Origin: Panulirus ornatus
Lineage: Eukaryota > Arthropoda > Malacostraca > Decapoda > Palinuridae
Direction: 5' to 3'
Length of the DNA: 64,000 nt
NCBI RefSeq assembly: GCF_036320965.1
Contig: NC_092270.1
Coordinates: 22,732,940 to 22,796,939, forward strand
The notes beneath the pieces are model-generated. The model worked only from the letters and a program-made list of their open reading frames with translations. It was not told the DNA's origin and made no database searches. The translations under genes were made by a program, and so were the position numbers. This document shows, one piece after another, positions 1 through 10,366 of this stretch (its first letter is position 1; each line of letters opens with the position of its first letter).

Positions 1-403
1 TTCCGGCTTTCATCTTCTGCAAAGCTTTCACTGCCTCTTTTCTGTTTACCCTCTCACTTCGCACACCACCTCGACCAAAACACCGTATATCTACCATTCT
101 ACCATCAAACACATTCAACAAACTTTCAGAATACCCATTCCATCTTCTCTCTTCGCCACTACTTGTTATTACTTCCCCATTATCCCCCTTCACCGATGTT
201 GCCATTTGTTCTCTTGCATTATGCACTTTATTTACCTCCCTCCAAAACATCTTTTTATTCTCCCAAAAATTTAATGATACTTTCACCCCAACTCTCATTT
301 GCCATCTTTTTTACCTCTTGCACCTTTCTCTTGACCTCCTGCCTCATTCTTTTATACATTTCCCAGTCATTCGCACTACTTCCTTGCAAAAATTGTCCAA
401 ATG
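1..403 (-). mobile_element. LINE-1f fragment A, linker region
   Basis: Read on the minus strand this matches the linker and start of the reverse transcriptase of LINE-1f (EEVVKALRKM region at the left edge, then the basic linker). It runs off the window start. On the right it is interrupted at a 13-bp duplicated target where copy B inserted. Both frames carry disruptions, so it is a dead remnant. Confidence 0.75.
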
Positions 404-416
404 ATATTCTTGATAT
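404..416. repeat. Target-site duplication, left copy (copy B)
   Basis: The 13-mer ATATTCTTGATAT occurs here and again at 2907-2919. The two copies bracket LINE copy B together with the copy C nested inside it, as expected for target-primed insertion. Confidence 0.8.
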
Positions 417-1994
417 TTATTTATTTATTTTGCTTTGTCGCTGTCTCCCGCGTTTGCAAGGTAGCGCAAGGAAACAGACGAAAGAAATGGCCCAACCCAC
501 CCCCATACACGTGTATATACACACACGTCCACACATGCAAATATACATACCTATACATCTCAATGTACACGTATATATACACACACAGACACATACATAT
601 ATACCCATGCACACAATTCACACTGTCTGCCTTTATTCATTCCCATCGCCACCTTGCCACACATGGAATACCATCCCCCTCCCCCCTCATGTGTGCAGAG
701 TAGCGCTAGGGAAAGACAACAAAGGCCTCATTCGTTCACACTCAGTCTCTAGCTGTCATGCAATAATGCCCGAAACCACAGCTCCCTTTCCACATCCAGG
801 CCCCACACAGCTTTCCATGGTTTACCCCAAACGCTTCACATGCCCTGATTCAATCCACTGACAGCACATCAACCCCAGTATACCACATCGATCCAATTCA
901 CTCTATTCCTTGCCCGCCTTTCACCCTCCTGCATGTTCAGGCCTCGATCACTCAAAATCTTTTTCACTCCATCTTTCCACCTCCAATTTGGTCTCCCACT
1001 TCTCCTCGTTCCCTCCACCTCCGACACATATATCCTCTTGGTCAATCTTTCCTCACTCATTCTCTCCTTGTGCCCAAACCATTTCAAAACACCCTCTTCT
1101 GCTCTCTCAACCACGCTCTTTTTATTTCCACACATCTCTCTTACCCTTACATTACTTACTCGATCAAACCACCTCACACCACACATTGTCCTCAAACATC
1201 TCATTTCCAGCACATCCACCCTCCTGCGCACAACTCTATCCATAGCCCACACCTCGCAACCATACAACATTGTTGGAACCACTATTCCTTCAAACATACC
1301 CATTTTTGCTTTCCAAGATAATGTTCTCGACTTCCACACATTCTTCAACGCTCCCAGGATTTTCGCCACCTCCTCCACCCTATGATTCACTTCCGCTTCC
1401 ATGGTTCCATCCGCTGCCAGATCCACTCCCAGATATCTAAAACACTTTACTTCCTCCAGTTTTTCTCCATTCAAACTTACCTCCCAATTGACTTGACCCT
1501 CAACCCTACTGTACCTAATAACCTTGCTCTTATTCACATTTACTCTTAACTTTCTTCTTTCACACACTTTACCAAACTCAGTCACCAGCTTCTGCAGTTT
1601 CTCACATCAATCAGCCACCAGCGTTGTATCATCAGCGAACAACAACTGACTCACTCCCCAAGCTCTCTCATCCACAACAGACTTCATTCTTGCCCCTCTT
1701 TCCAAAACTCTTGCATTCACCTCCCTAACAACCCCATCCATAAACAAATTAAACAACCATGGAGACATCACACACCCCTGCCGCAAACCTACATTCACTG
1801 AGAACCAATCACTTTCCTCTCTTCCTACACGTACACATGCCTTACATCCTCGATAAAAACTTTTCACTGCTTCTAACAACTTGCCACCCACACCATATAT
1901 TCTTAATACCTTCCACAGACCATCTCTATCAACTCTATCATATGCCTTCTCCAGATCCATAAATGCTACATACAAATCCATTTGCTTTTCTAAG
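417..1994 (-). mobile_element. LINE-1f copy B, 5'-truncated, long 3' UTR
   Basis: Minus-strand LINE. An A-rich tail (TTTATTTATTTATTTT on the plus strand) is followed by the hairpin tail at about 436-480, the long 3' UTR form to 868, then coding sequence. The C-terminal ORF is 869-1585 (LEEVKCFRYLGVDL, YGCEVW, KWFGHKERM, GRPNWRWKDGV). A frame break lies near 1600, and upstream RT sequence (FMDLEKAYDRVD, GLRQGCVMSPWLF, LLFADDTT) continues to 1980. The element is 5'-truncated just beyond 1994, where copy C has inserted. Confidence 0.85.
869..1585 (-). pseudogene. LINE-1f reverse transcriptase C-terminal part (copy B)
   Basis: This 238-aa open stretch on the minus strand holds the C-terminal half of the LINE-1f polymerase, from just after the FADD box to the end WIDVVYWG. 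It shows LGVDLAADGTMEAEV, YGCEVWAMDRVVRR and RSGRPNWRWKDGVKKI. It is out of frame with the catalytic core at 1607-1980, so no complete enzyme can be made. Confidence 0.75.
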
Positions 1995-2896
1995 GTTTTT
2001 TTTTTTTTTTTTTTTTTTTTTATACTTTGTCGCTGTCTCCCGCGTTTGCGAGGTAGCGCAAGGAAACAGATGAAAGAAATGGCCCAACCCCCCCCCCATA
2101 CACATGTATATACATACGTCCACACACGCAAATATACATACCTACACAGCTTTCCATGGTTTACCCCAGACGCTTCACATGCCTTGATTCAATCCACTGA
2201 CAGCACGTCAACCCCGGTATACCACATCGCTCCAATTCACTCTATTCCTTGCCCTCCTTTCACCCTCCTGCATGTTCAGGCCCCGATCACACAAAATCTT
2301 TTTCACTCCATCTTTCCACCTCCAATTTGGTCTCCCTCTTCTCCTTGCTCCCTCCACCTCCGACACATATATCCTCTTGGTCAATCTTTCCTCACTCATC
2401 CTCTCCATGTGCCCAAACCACTTCAAAACACCCTCTTCTGCTCTCTCAACCACGCTCTTTTTATTTCCACACATCTCTCTTACCCTTACGTTACTCACTC
2501 GATCAAACCACCTCACACCACACATTGTCCTCAAACATCTCATTTCCAGCACATCCATCCTCCTGCGCACAACTCTATCCATAGCCCACGCCTCGCAACC
2601 ATACAACATTGTTGGAACCACTATTCCTTCAAACATACCCATTTTTGCTTTCCGAGATAATGTTCTCGACTTCCACACATTCTTCAAGGCCCCCAGAATT
2701 TTCGCCCCCTCCCCCACCCTATGATCCACTTCCGCTTCCATGGTTCCATCCGCTGCCAGATCCACTCCCAGATATCTAAAACACTTCACTTCCTCCAGTT
2801 TTTCTCCATTCAAACTCACCTCCCAATTGACTTGACCCTCAACCCTACTGTACCTAATAACCTTGCTCTTATTCACATTTACTCTTAACTTTCTTC
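1995..2896 (-). mobile_element. LINE-1f copy C, 5'-truncated, nested in copy B
   Basis: Minus-strand LINE with a poly(T) (its poly(A)) from 1996, the hairpin tail at 2027-2060, the short 3' UTR form, and an ORF (2208-2876) that starts inside the RT at the NKSKVIRYSR segment. CTTTTCTAAG occurs on both sides (1985-1994 and 2896-2905). This fits a target-site duplication, partly blurred by microhomology with the LINE end. Confidence 0.85.
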
Positions 2897-2906
2897 TTTT
2901 CTAAGT

Positions 2907-2919
2907 ATATTCTTGATAT
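2907..2919. repeat. Target-site duplication, right copy (copy B)
   Basis: Second copy of ATATTCTTGATAT (first at 404-416). It marks the 5' end of the copy B/C composite insertion. Confidence 0.8.
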
Positions 2920-2934
2920 CTATATGTAAATCAA

Positions 2935-3095
2935 AGAAAGGTCTTTGGGGCTTGATTGTGGATTGGGAGCTGTGGTTGCGGTGCATTACACAAGACAGCT
3001 AGAGAACAGATATAAGCGGATGATGTCTTTCTTTGTCTGTTCTATGCGGCATTACCTTGCCAACATGGAAATTGATGATCAAGCATGAAAAAATA
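2935..3095 (+). mobile_element. SINE2-like element, decayed
   Basis: This follows the LINE-1f long 3' UTR (GGGAGCTGTGGTT, GGTGCATTACAC, ACAGCTAGAGAA) but then jumps directly to a tail resembling the LINE hairpin (CATTACCTTGCCAACATGG, then GATCAAGCATGAAAA). The same layout occurs at 31965-32135 and 51763-51872. I read it as a short non-autonomous element that uses the LINE tail. It could instead be an internally deleted LINE end. Confidence 0.5.
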
Positions 3096-3099
3096 TCTA

Positions 3100-3190
3100 T
3101 TTGTACAAACCATTTCAGCACACCGTTCAGCTCTCTCAGAAATGTTTCTGTAATTACCACAGCTCTCTCTTACTCCATCATTTTATATAT
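3100..3190 (-). mobile_element. LINE-1f C-terminal scrap
   Basis: Short decayed minus-strand match to the segment encoding the KKSVVERAEEGVLKWFGH region (plus-strand text CAAACCATTTCAGCACACC, CTCTCTCAGAAATG). Confidence 0.4.
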
Positions 3191-3214
3191 TTATTTGAAA
3201 TAAAGAAGGAAGTA

Positions 3215-3845
3215 GTTGGTAGGCCCCTGACCAGGGACATATATTACCAGTACTTCCTGCCTGGGTTTAGTGTCCGTTGCATAGTGAGCCTGTACTTCCG
3301 TGGCTCTCATGTTGTACTCCTTTGACCTAGGTGGCTATCTTTTCATTTAGCCTCACCAACATGTGGGCTGCTGGTATTTTGTCCACAAACATATAGTCTC
3401 TCCCTGCCACAAATAACACTTGACTCACACAACTCATCCTTCACAACTCTAGATTTTCCTGTGGTGAGTTCTTTGTGCTAGCCTTATCTTTTTGGCAAAA
3501 TGGTTGGGGCATTATATAGAAGTAGTAGGTAGGAACATTAGACAGGAGCTTAAGGTAGTAGTAGTAGGTAGGAGCATTAGTTGGGAGCATAGGTAGAAGT
3601 AGTAGGTTGAAACATGAGGCAAGAAAATTAGGTAGACACATTCAGTAGAAATGATTGGTAGGAACATTAGGATGGAGCCTCTGAAAACACTGCTAGAATT
3701 GCCTTCTGCCGATGGCCTGTTAACGGTGAGGCACCAAAGGCTGAGAAGAGGCACTGGAGTTCAACAGTTATGGAGACTTTTATCGTGGCCACCCCATGAA
3801 GGAATTTCGCAAAGGAGACTGGTATCAGAAATATAGATTAGTAGT
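3215..3845 (+). repeat. Unclassified dispersed repeat U1, copy 1
   Basis: This about 630-bp stretch is similar along its length to 34270-34805 in the same orientation. Shared blocks include CCTAGGT, CACAACTCA, AGCAAAATGGT/GGCAAAATGGT, a GTGGCCACCC block and the ATATAGAT end. I found no coding capacity, inverted termini or poly(A). Copy 1 is longer because of a small GTAGGTAGGA-CATTAG minisatellite at about 3520-3670. The class is unknown to me. Confidence 0.65.
3520..3670 (+). repeat. Minisatellite inside repeat U1
   Basis: Imperfect tandem units built on AGTAGTAGGTAGGAACATTAG, with variants such as TAGGAGCATTAG and TTGAAACATGAGG. The paralogue at about 34605-34635 has only one to two units, so the array expanded in this copy. 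Confidence 0.6.
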
Positions 3846-4650
3846 AAAGTTCTCAAATCATTATAATGTGCCTTCATATCCCCACCCTCAAGAAGAAAAA
3901 GTTACTATTTTGTTATTTTCAATAAAAGTCATTTCTTGATTATAATTAGCTCATTCTGCACCTGTTTCTACAAAGCCAATGTTAGGTTGTTCTTCAGTAA
4001 CTTTTTTTCCTTATTGCTATGTACTTTATATATCTATCTGTCTATATATCTGATTCCTGTTCCAGCTGAGAATTCCCTCAAGGGGGTGGCTAGAGCAAAA
4101 GTCTCTCATCTTTTGAACCACATACACATCTATCTTTTTCAGCTTTTTGTGGTGAACTTCTTATTGACAAATCCTCTTCCAACACTAAATCCTCCAAGTT
4201 ATTAACCATTAATGATTTTAAGTAATAAATTAGATATAATCTAATATAGAAACTTGATGAATGTGAAATTAATATTCTTTATATTATTACAGCTCTGTCA
4301 TTGCTCGCAATCTTCTCATCGTTGATGAAATTATGAGAGCTGGATTATCACAGCTGAAATAGGGAGCAGACGGGATAATTCATTGTCTCTGGTAAGAAAG
4401 CTCGAACTTGATCACGCACACAGATTGTTATATTATCTTTAGGGAAATAGGGTAAAGAATACTATTCCCATATCTCTTTTGTCTTACAGAAAACATTTGA
4501 GAAAAAGAGACAGGATGCTGAAAATTGTGCCCTCTGGCATTTATTTCTTAAAGTTAAAACATAAGCTAAAAACTTAGTCTTCATCTTGTGCTCATTTGTG
4601 TGTTTCTGACTCCACCATGCTGAGATAAGAAACACAAGCCAAGGAGGGGA
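3846..4650. other. AT-rich sequence, no feature recognised
   Basis: No coding bias, inverted repeat or element end was recognised. The short ORFs here have no conserved motif. Confidence 0.5.
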
Positions 4651-6215
4651 TGGCCATCTTCAAAGGAGTTGTAAAAGAGTATAGGGAAGTAAGCCCCAGA
4701 CTAATGTAATTATGCACTTGATAGTAAGTGGAGTGAGGAAGAGAGGAATGTGTTCAGTGAGAAGCTGAGAGAGTTTGTAATTTGTGGGGGATTGGATATT
4801 AGTGTTGGATAATTTGAATGGAAAAGCGGATGAAGTGGGAGTTGAGGGTATCACTGGGGGGCATGTAGTACCAAGGATGATTAAAAATGGTAAATTCCTT
4901 GTGGAGTTGTGTGCCTAAAATGGGCATGTAATTAGTAACACCTGCTTTTAAAAAATACAACATCTGCAAGTGTACATGGGTGAGTAATGTTAATGTGAAG
5001 TGGGCATTATTGAATTATTTAGTAATTGATATGTATGCTGAAGAGAGACTTTTGGACATGAATTTTCTAAGAGAGGCAGCTGATTGGATGGCAAATCACT
5101 TCTTGATGAGGGTTTGTAGAGGCTGTAGGAAAGAGGAAATTGTATGGGTAGGAAGGTGGTGAAAGTGATTGAGACTGGAAAAAAAAAAAGGCTGTGTTAG
5201 GAAATACTGTAGGATCCTCAGTGAGGAATGACGAAAGATGAGTAAATGATTCTAGGAGTGTGCTTGAGGAACGGAAGAATTTAGGGAAGTGGTGCTTACA
5301 TTTGTGGGAAATTGTTCAGTATATGGAAGGTAGGGTTTATGCTTGTGAAAAAGGGCAGTGAATGGTGAGATGAGAAGGTTAGTTGTTTGTGAAAGAAAAG
5401 AGAAGTGTATGAGTATTACTTGCAGGGAAGGAGTGCAAATGATTGGGAGATTCACATAATAAAGTGGCAGAAGTCAAGAGGAATGTGTAGGGACTGAAAT
5501 AGAGGGCAGTTGAGAGTTGGGGTGAGTGAGTATCGGCAAACTAATGGGGTAATAAGACACTGCTTTGAAAATATGTAAATAGTTTGATGAAAATGCGTGA
5601 TAGTATGAGGAAGTTAAGTTATTAGTGAAAAGGAAAAGAGAGGCATATGGGCATTACCGGCTAGGAACAAGTGCAAATGATTGGGAAGTAAATGAGAGGA
5701 TGGCTGGAGGTCAAGAGAAAGATGCAGGAGCTGAAATAGAGAGCAAAGAAGAGTTGGGGTGAGAGAGTATAGGCAGACTTGTAAGAGAATAAGAAAATAT
5801 TCTTGAAGGAGGTGAACAGTGTAGGGAGGAAAAGATAGCTAATGGGAGCAGATGGGGGAAGTGGTAACAGGCAAAGAAGAGGTGAAGAGGTTTGGAGGGA
5901 GTATTGTGAAGGATTGTTAAATGTGTTTAATGATAAGATGACAAATGTCAAGTGTCAGACATAAAGGTATCCAAAGCATTAGGGTCATAGCAAATGGTTT
6001 GATGAAATGAGGACAGGTGGTGAAAGCCTTGCATAAGATGAAGTGTGGCAAAGCATTTCGGATGGATGAGAGTGGAGTTGAATTTTTCAGGGTAAGGGAT
6101 GACAGTGATGGTTGGTTATTTGGGATTTTCAGCATAAGTATGGCTAAATGTGAGGTTTTCTGGGGCCTTATGGGATGTCCGTATAGTGCCATTATATAAA
6201 GAAGCAGGGACAAAA
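4650..6215 (+). mobile_element. LINE-1f relative F, old and decayed
   Basis: A plus-strand relic that follows the LINE from the end of the endonuclease (FNLNGKADEVG-like text near 4815) through AEERLLDMNFLREAADWMANHFL at 5037-5105, then two rounds of basic-linker text, to an RT N-terminal segment near 6015-6190. Many stops and frameshifts are present. The linker seems to occur twice (5230-5530 and 5540-5960), so this may be two merged fragments. Confidence 0.6.
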
Positions 6216-7245
6216 ATTAGTGTTTGAATTATATAGGTATAAAGAGAGACTTTTGGATGTTAATGTGCTGAGAGGTGCAACTGGAGGGATGTCTGATCAT
6301 TATCTTGTGGAGGCTAAGGTGAAGATTTGTATGGGTTTTCAGAAAAGAAGAGTGAATGTTGGGGTGAAGAGGGTGGTGAGAGTAAGTGAGCTTGAGAAGG
6401 AGACCTGTGTGAGGAAGTACCAGGAGAGACTGAGTACAGAATGGAAAAAGGTGAGAACAATGGAAGTAAGGGGAGTGGGGGAGGAATGGGATGTATTTAG
6501 GGAATCAGTGATGGATTGCGCAAAAGATGCTTGTGGCATGAGAAGAGTGGGAGATGGGTTGATTAGAAAGGGTAGTGAGTGGTGGGATGAAGAAGTAAGA
6601 GTATTAGTGAAAGAGAAGAGAGAGGCATTTGGACGATTTTTGCAGGGAAAAAATGCAATTGAGTGGGAGATGTATAAAAGAAAGAGACAGGAGGTCAAGA
6701 GAAAGGTGCAAGAGGTGAAAAAAAGGGCAAATGAGAGATGGGGTGAGAGAGTATCATTAAATTTTAGGGAGAATAAAAAGATGTTCTGGAAGGAGGTAAA
6801 TAAAGTGCGTAAGACAAGGGAGCAAATGGGAAGTTCAGTGAAGGGCGCAAATGGGGAGGTGATAACAAGTAGTGGTGATGTGAGAAGGAGATGGAGTGAG
6901 TATTTCGAAGGTTTGTTGAATGTGTTTGATGATAGAGTGGCAGATATAGGGTGTTTTGGTCGAGGTGGTGTGCAAAGTGAGAGGGTTAGGGAAAATGATT
7001 TGGTAAACAGAGAAGAGGTAGTGAAAGCTTTGCGGAAGATGAAAGCCGGCAAGGCAGCAGGTTTGGATGGTATTGCAGTGGGATTTATTTTTTAAAAAAG
7101 GGGGTGACTGTTGGTTGGTAAGGTTATTTAATGTATGTATGACTCATGGTGAGGTGCCTGAGGATTGGCAGAATGCGTGCATAGTGCCATTGTACAAAGG
7201 CAAAGGGGATAAGAGTGAGTGCTCAAATTACAGAGGTATAAGTTT
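6216..7245 (+). mobile_element. LINE-1f copy X, 5' half
   Basis: Plus-strand LINE starting at the end of the endonuclease domain (KERLLDVNVLRGATGGMSDH), with the basic linker and the start of the RT. It stops at AGGTATAAGTTT, where copy G inserted. The other half resumes at 8434 at exactly the next base of the consensus. Confidence 0.85.
6220..7095 (+). pseudogene. LINE-1f endonuclease end, linker and RT start (copy X)
   Basis: A 291-aa open frame. Residues about 1-40 hold the endonuclease tail (SDHYLVEAKVKI, the conserved Asp-His of this endonuclease fold). Residues about 45-210 are a Lys/Arg/Glu-rich linker (KRKRQEVKRKVQEVKKR). Residues about 255-288 begin the RT (VNREEVVKALRKMKAGKAAGLDG). 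The frame is lost in an A-rich run near 7085 and RT continues in another frame from 7067. The catalytic part of the endonuclease and its N-terminus are missing, so the copy is 5'-truncated. Confidence 0.75.
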
Positions 7246-8233
7246 TTATCGAGGATGTAAGGCATGTGTACGTGTAGGAAGAGAGGAAAGTGATTGGTTC
7301 TCAGTGAATGTAGGTTTGCGGCAGGGGTGTGTGATGTCTCCATGGTTGTTTAATTTGTTTATGGATGGGGTTGTTAGGGAGGTAAATGCAAGAGTCTTGG
7401 AAAGAGGGGCAAGTATGAAGTCTGTTGGGGATGAGAGAGCTTGGGAAGAGAGTCAGTTGTTGTTCGCTGATGATACAGCGCTGGTGGCGGATTCATGTGA
7501 GAAACTGCAGAAGCTGGTGACGGAGTTTGGTAAAGTGTGTGGAAGAAGAAAGTTAAGAGTAAATGTGAATAAGAGCAAGGTTATTAGGTACAGTAGGGTT
7601 GAGGGTCAAGTCAATTGGGAGGTGAGTTTGAATGGAGAAAAACTGGAGGAAGTGAAGTGTTTTAGATATCTGGGAGTGGATCTGTCAGCGGATGGAACCA
7701 TGGAAGCGGAAGTGGATCATAGGGTGGGGGAGGGGGCGAAAATTTTGGGAGCCTTGAAAAATGTGTGGAAGTCGAGAACATTATCCCGGAAAGCAAAAAT
7801 GGGTATGTTTGAAGGAATAGTGGTTCCAACAATGTTGTATGGTTGCGAGGCGTGGGCTATGGATAGAGTTGTTCGCAGGAGGATGGATGTGCTGGAAATG
7901 AGATGTTTGAGGACAATGTGTGGTGTGAGGTGGTTTGATCGAGTAAGTAACGTAAGGGTAAGAGAGATGTGTGGAAATAAAAAGAGCGTGGTTGAGAGAG
8001 CAGAAGAGGGTGTTTTGAAGTGGTTTGGGCACATGGAGAGAATGAGTGAGGAAAGATTGACCAAGAGGATATATGTGTCGGAGGTGGAGGGAACGAGGAG
8101 AAGAGGGAGACCAAATTGGAGGTGGAAAGATGGAGTGAAAAGGATTTTGTGTGATCGGGGCCTGAACATGCCGGAGGGTGAAAGGAGGGCAAGGAATAGA
8201 GTGAATTGGAGCGATGTGGTATACAGGGGTTGA
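7067..8233 (+). pseudogene. Chimeric RT reading frame (copy X start fused to copy G)
   Basis: A 388-aa frame that looks like an RT with an internal deletion. YKGKGDKSECSNYRGIS jumps straight to FYRGCKACVRVG, so the motif A region (FMDLEKAYDRVD) is absent, while GLRQGCVMSPWLF and LLFADDTALVAD are intact. The junction at 7245 is the insertion point of a younger LINE that happens to continue the same frame. The product would lack a catalytic Asp. It is an accident of nesting rather than a gene. Confidence 0.75.
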
Positions 8234-8433
8234 CGTGCTGTCAGTGGATTGAATCAAGGCATGTGAAGCGTCCGGGGTAAACCATGGAAAGCTGTGTAGG
8301 TATGTATATTTGCGTGTGTGGACGTGTGTATGTACATGTGTATGGGGGGGGTTGGGCCATTTCTTTCGTCTGTTTCCTTGCGCTACCTCGCAAACGCAGG
8401 AGACAGTGACGAGGTAAAAAAAAAAAAAAAAAA
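7246..8433 (+). mobile_element. LINE-1f copy G, 5'-truncated, nested in copy X
   Basis: Begins inside the RT at the FYRGCKACVRVG segment, runs to the stop at 8231-8233, has the short 3' UTR and hairpin tail (8380-8415), and ends in poly(A) at 8416-8434. AAGTTT flanks it at 7240-7245 and 8434-8439, consistent with a short target duplication merged into the poly(A). Confidence 0.85.
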
Positions 8434-9718
8434 AAGTTTGTTGAGTATTCCTGGTAAATTATATGGGAGGGTATTAATTGAGAGGGTGAAGGCATGTACA
8501 GAGCATCAGATTGGGGAAGAGCAGTGTGGTTTCAGAAGTGGTAGAGGATGTGTGGATCAGGTGTTTGCTTTGAAGAATGTATGTGAGAAATACTTAGAAA
8601 AGCAAATGGATTTGTATGTAGCATTTATGGATCTGGAGAAGGCATATGATAGAGTTGATAGAGATGCTCTGTGGAAGGTATTAAGAATATATGGTGTGGG
8701 AGGAAAGTTGTTAGAAGCAGTGAAAAGTTTTTATCGAGGATGTAAGGCATGTGTACGTGTAGGAAGAGAGGAAAGTGATTGGTTCTCAGTGAATGTAGGT
8801 TTGCGGCAGGGGTGTGTGATGTCTCCATGGTTGTTTAATTTGTTTATGGATGGGGTTGTTAGGGAGGTAAATGCAAGAGTTCTGGAAAGAGGGGCAAGTA
8901 TGAAGTCTGTTGGGGATGAGAGAGCTTGGGAAGTGAGTCAGTTGTTGTTCGCTGATGACACAGCGCTGGTGGCTTATTCATGTGTGAAACTGCAGAAGCT
9001 GGTGACTGAGTTTGGTAAAGTGTGTGGAAGAAGAAAGTTAAGAGTAAATATGAATAAGAGCAAGGTTATTAGGTACAGTAGGGTTGAGGGTCAAGTCAAT
9101 TGGGAGGTAAGTTTGAATGGAGAAAAACTGGAGGAAGTGAAGTGTTTTAGGTATCTGGGAGTGGATCTGGCAGCGGATGGAACCATGGAAGCGGAAGTGG
9201 ATCATAGGGTGGGGGAGGGGGCGAAAATTCTGGGGGCCTTGAAGAATGTGTGGAAGTCGAGAACATTATCTCGGAAAGCAAAAATGGGTATGTTTGAAGG
9301 AATAGTGGTTCCAACAATGTTGTATGGTTGCGAGGCGTGGGCTATGGATAGAGTTGTGCGCAGGAGGATGGATGTGCTGGAAATGAGATGTTTGAGGACA
9401 ATGTGTGGTGTGAGGTGGTTTGATCGAGTGAGTAACGTAAGGGTAAGAGAGATGTGTGGAAATAAAAAGAGCGTGGTTGAGAGAGCAGAAGAGGGTGTTT
9501 TGAAGTGGTTTGGGCACATGGAGAGGATAAGTGAGGAAAGATTGACCAAGAGGATATATGTGTCGGAGGTGGAGGGAACAAGGAGAAGAGGGAAACCAAA
9601 TTGGAGGTGGAAAGATGGAGTGAAAAAGATTTTGTGTGATCGGGGCCTGAACATGCAGGAGGGTGAAAGGAGGGCAAGGAATAGAGTGAATTGGAGCGAT
9701 GTGGTATACCGGGGCTGA
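8318..9718 (+). pseudogene. LINE-1f reverse transcriptase, near-complete core (copy X)
   Basis: An open frame of 466 aa. The first ~40 residues read through the 3' tail and poly(A) of copy G and are not native. The LINE part starts at LLSIPGKLYGRVLIERVKA and includes GFRSGRGCVDQVF, motif A FMDLEKAYDRVD, motif B GLRQGCVMSPWLFN, motif C LLFADDTALVAY and the C-terminal YGCEAW, KWFGHMERI and GKPNWRWKDGV. All catalytic Asp residues are present. The start of the RT lies before copy G (7067-7245), so the enzyme is split by that insertion. Confidence 0.8.
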
Positions 9719-9920
9719 CGTGCTGTCAGTGGATTGAATCAAGGCATGTGAAGCGTCTGGGGTAAACCATGGAAAGCTGTGTAGGTATGTATATTTGCGT
9801 GTGTGGACGTATGTATATACATGTGTATGGGGGGGGTTGGGCCATTTCTTTCGTCTGTTTCCTTGCGCTACCTCGCAAACGCGGGAGACAGCGACAAAGT
9901 ATAATAAAAAAAAATATAAT
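8434..9920 (+). mobile_element. LINE-1f copy X, 3' half
   Basis: Resumes copy X at AAGTTTGTTGAGTATTCC and runs through the RT, the stop at 9718, the short 3' UTR and the hairpin tail (9868-9905) to an A-rich tail. Confidence 0.85.
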
Positions 9921-10218
9921 AATTTTATTGATGTGGGTAAAACTGAGAGTGGATGGAGAGAGATGGGTGATTGTTGGTACTTATGCACCTGGTCATGAGA
10001 TGAAAGATCATGAGAGGCAAGTGTTTTGGGAGCAGCTGAGTGAGTGTGTTAGCAGCTTTGGTGCACGAGACCAGGTATTAGTGATGGGTAATTTAAATAA
10101 GAAGGTGAGTAATGTGGCAGTTAAGAGTATAATTGGTGTACATAGGGTATCCAGTATTGTGAATGGAAATGGTGAAGAGCTTGTAGATATGTGTGCTGAA
10201 AAAAGGCTGGCGATTGGG
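9921..10218 (+). mobile_element. LINE-1f copy I, endonuclease fragment
   Basis: Translates as LRVDGERWVIVGTYAPG, FWEQLSECVSSFGARDQVLVMGNLN and GEELVDMCAEKRLAIG. This is the core of an APE-type LINE endonuclease, but the expected GDLN reads GNLN, so an active-site Asp is lost. It is interrupted at about 10218 and resumes near 11772 with RRDGQRALLDYVLIDRR. Confidence 0.75.
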
Positions 10219-10366
10219 ATTTTTTTTTTTTTTTTTTTTCATACTATTCGCTATTTCCCGCGATAGCGAGGTAGCGTTAAGAACAGAGGACTGGGCCTTT
10301 GAGGGAATATCCTCACCTGGCCCTCTTCTCTGTTCCTTCTTTTGGAAAAAAAAAAAAGAAATAACT
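10219..10366 (-). mobile_element. SINE1, 3' half
   Basis: Minus-strand SINE1. A poly(T) at 10220-10239 is its A-tail, followed by TATTCGCTATTTCCCGCG-AGCGAGGTAGCG and the AACAGAGGACTGGGCC block, up to the internal CTTTTGGAAAA run where it stops. The left half is missing. Confidence 0.75.

Noticed and set aside
163..861. 232-aa plus-strand frame
   Set aside because: It spans the antisense of two different LINE copies and a 3' UTR, and has no independent coding evidence.
2272..2724. Recurring antisense open frames (150 aa starting MFRPRS and 111 aa starting MPSFHP) opposite the C-terminal RT of almost every LINE-1f copy
   Set aside because: They are reverse-strand shadows. The sense strand is purine-rich with few T-starting codons that would create antisense stops, so long antisense frames are expected. 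Their conservation simply follows the RT.
8460..8475. Bacterial-type operons, CRISPR, ribosome binding sites
   Set aside because: The splice sites, poly(A)-tailed retroelements and microsatellites show a eukaryotic genome. The regular repeats present are microsatellites or minisatellites without spacer structure.
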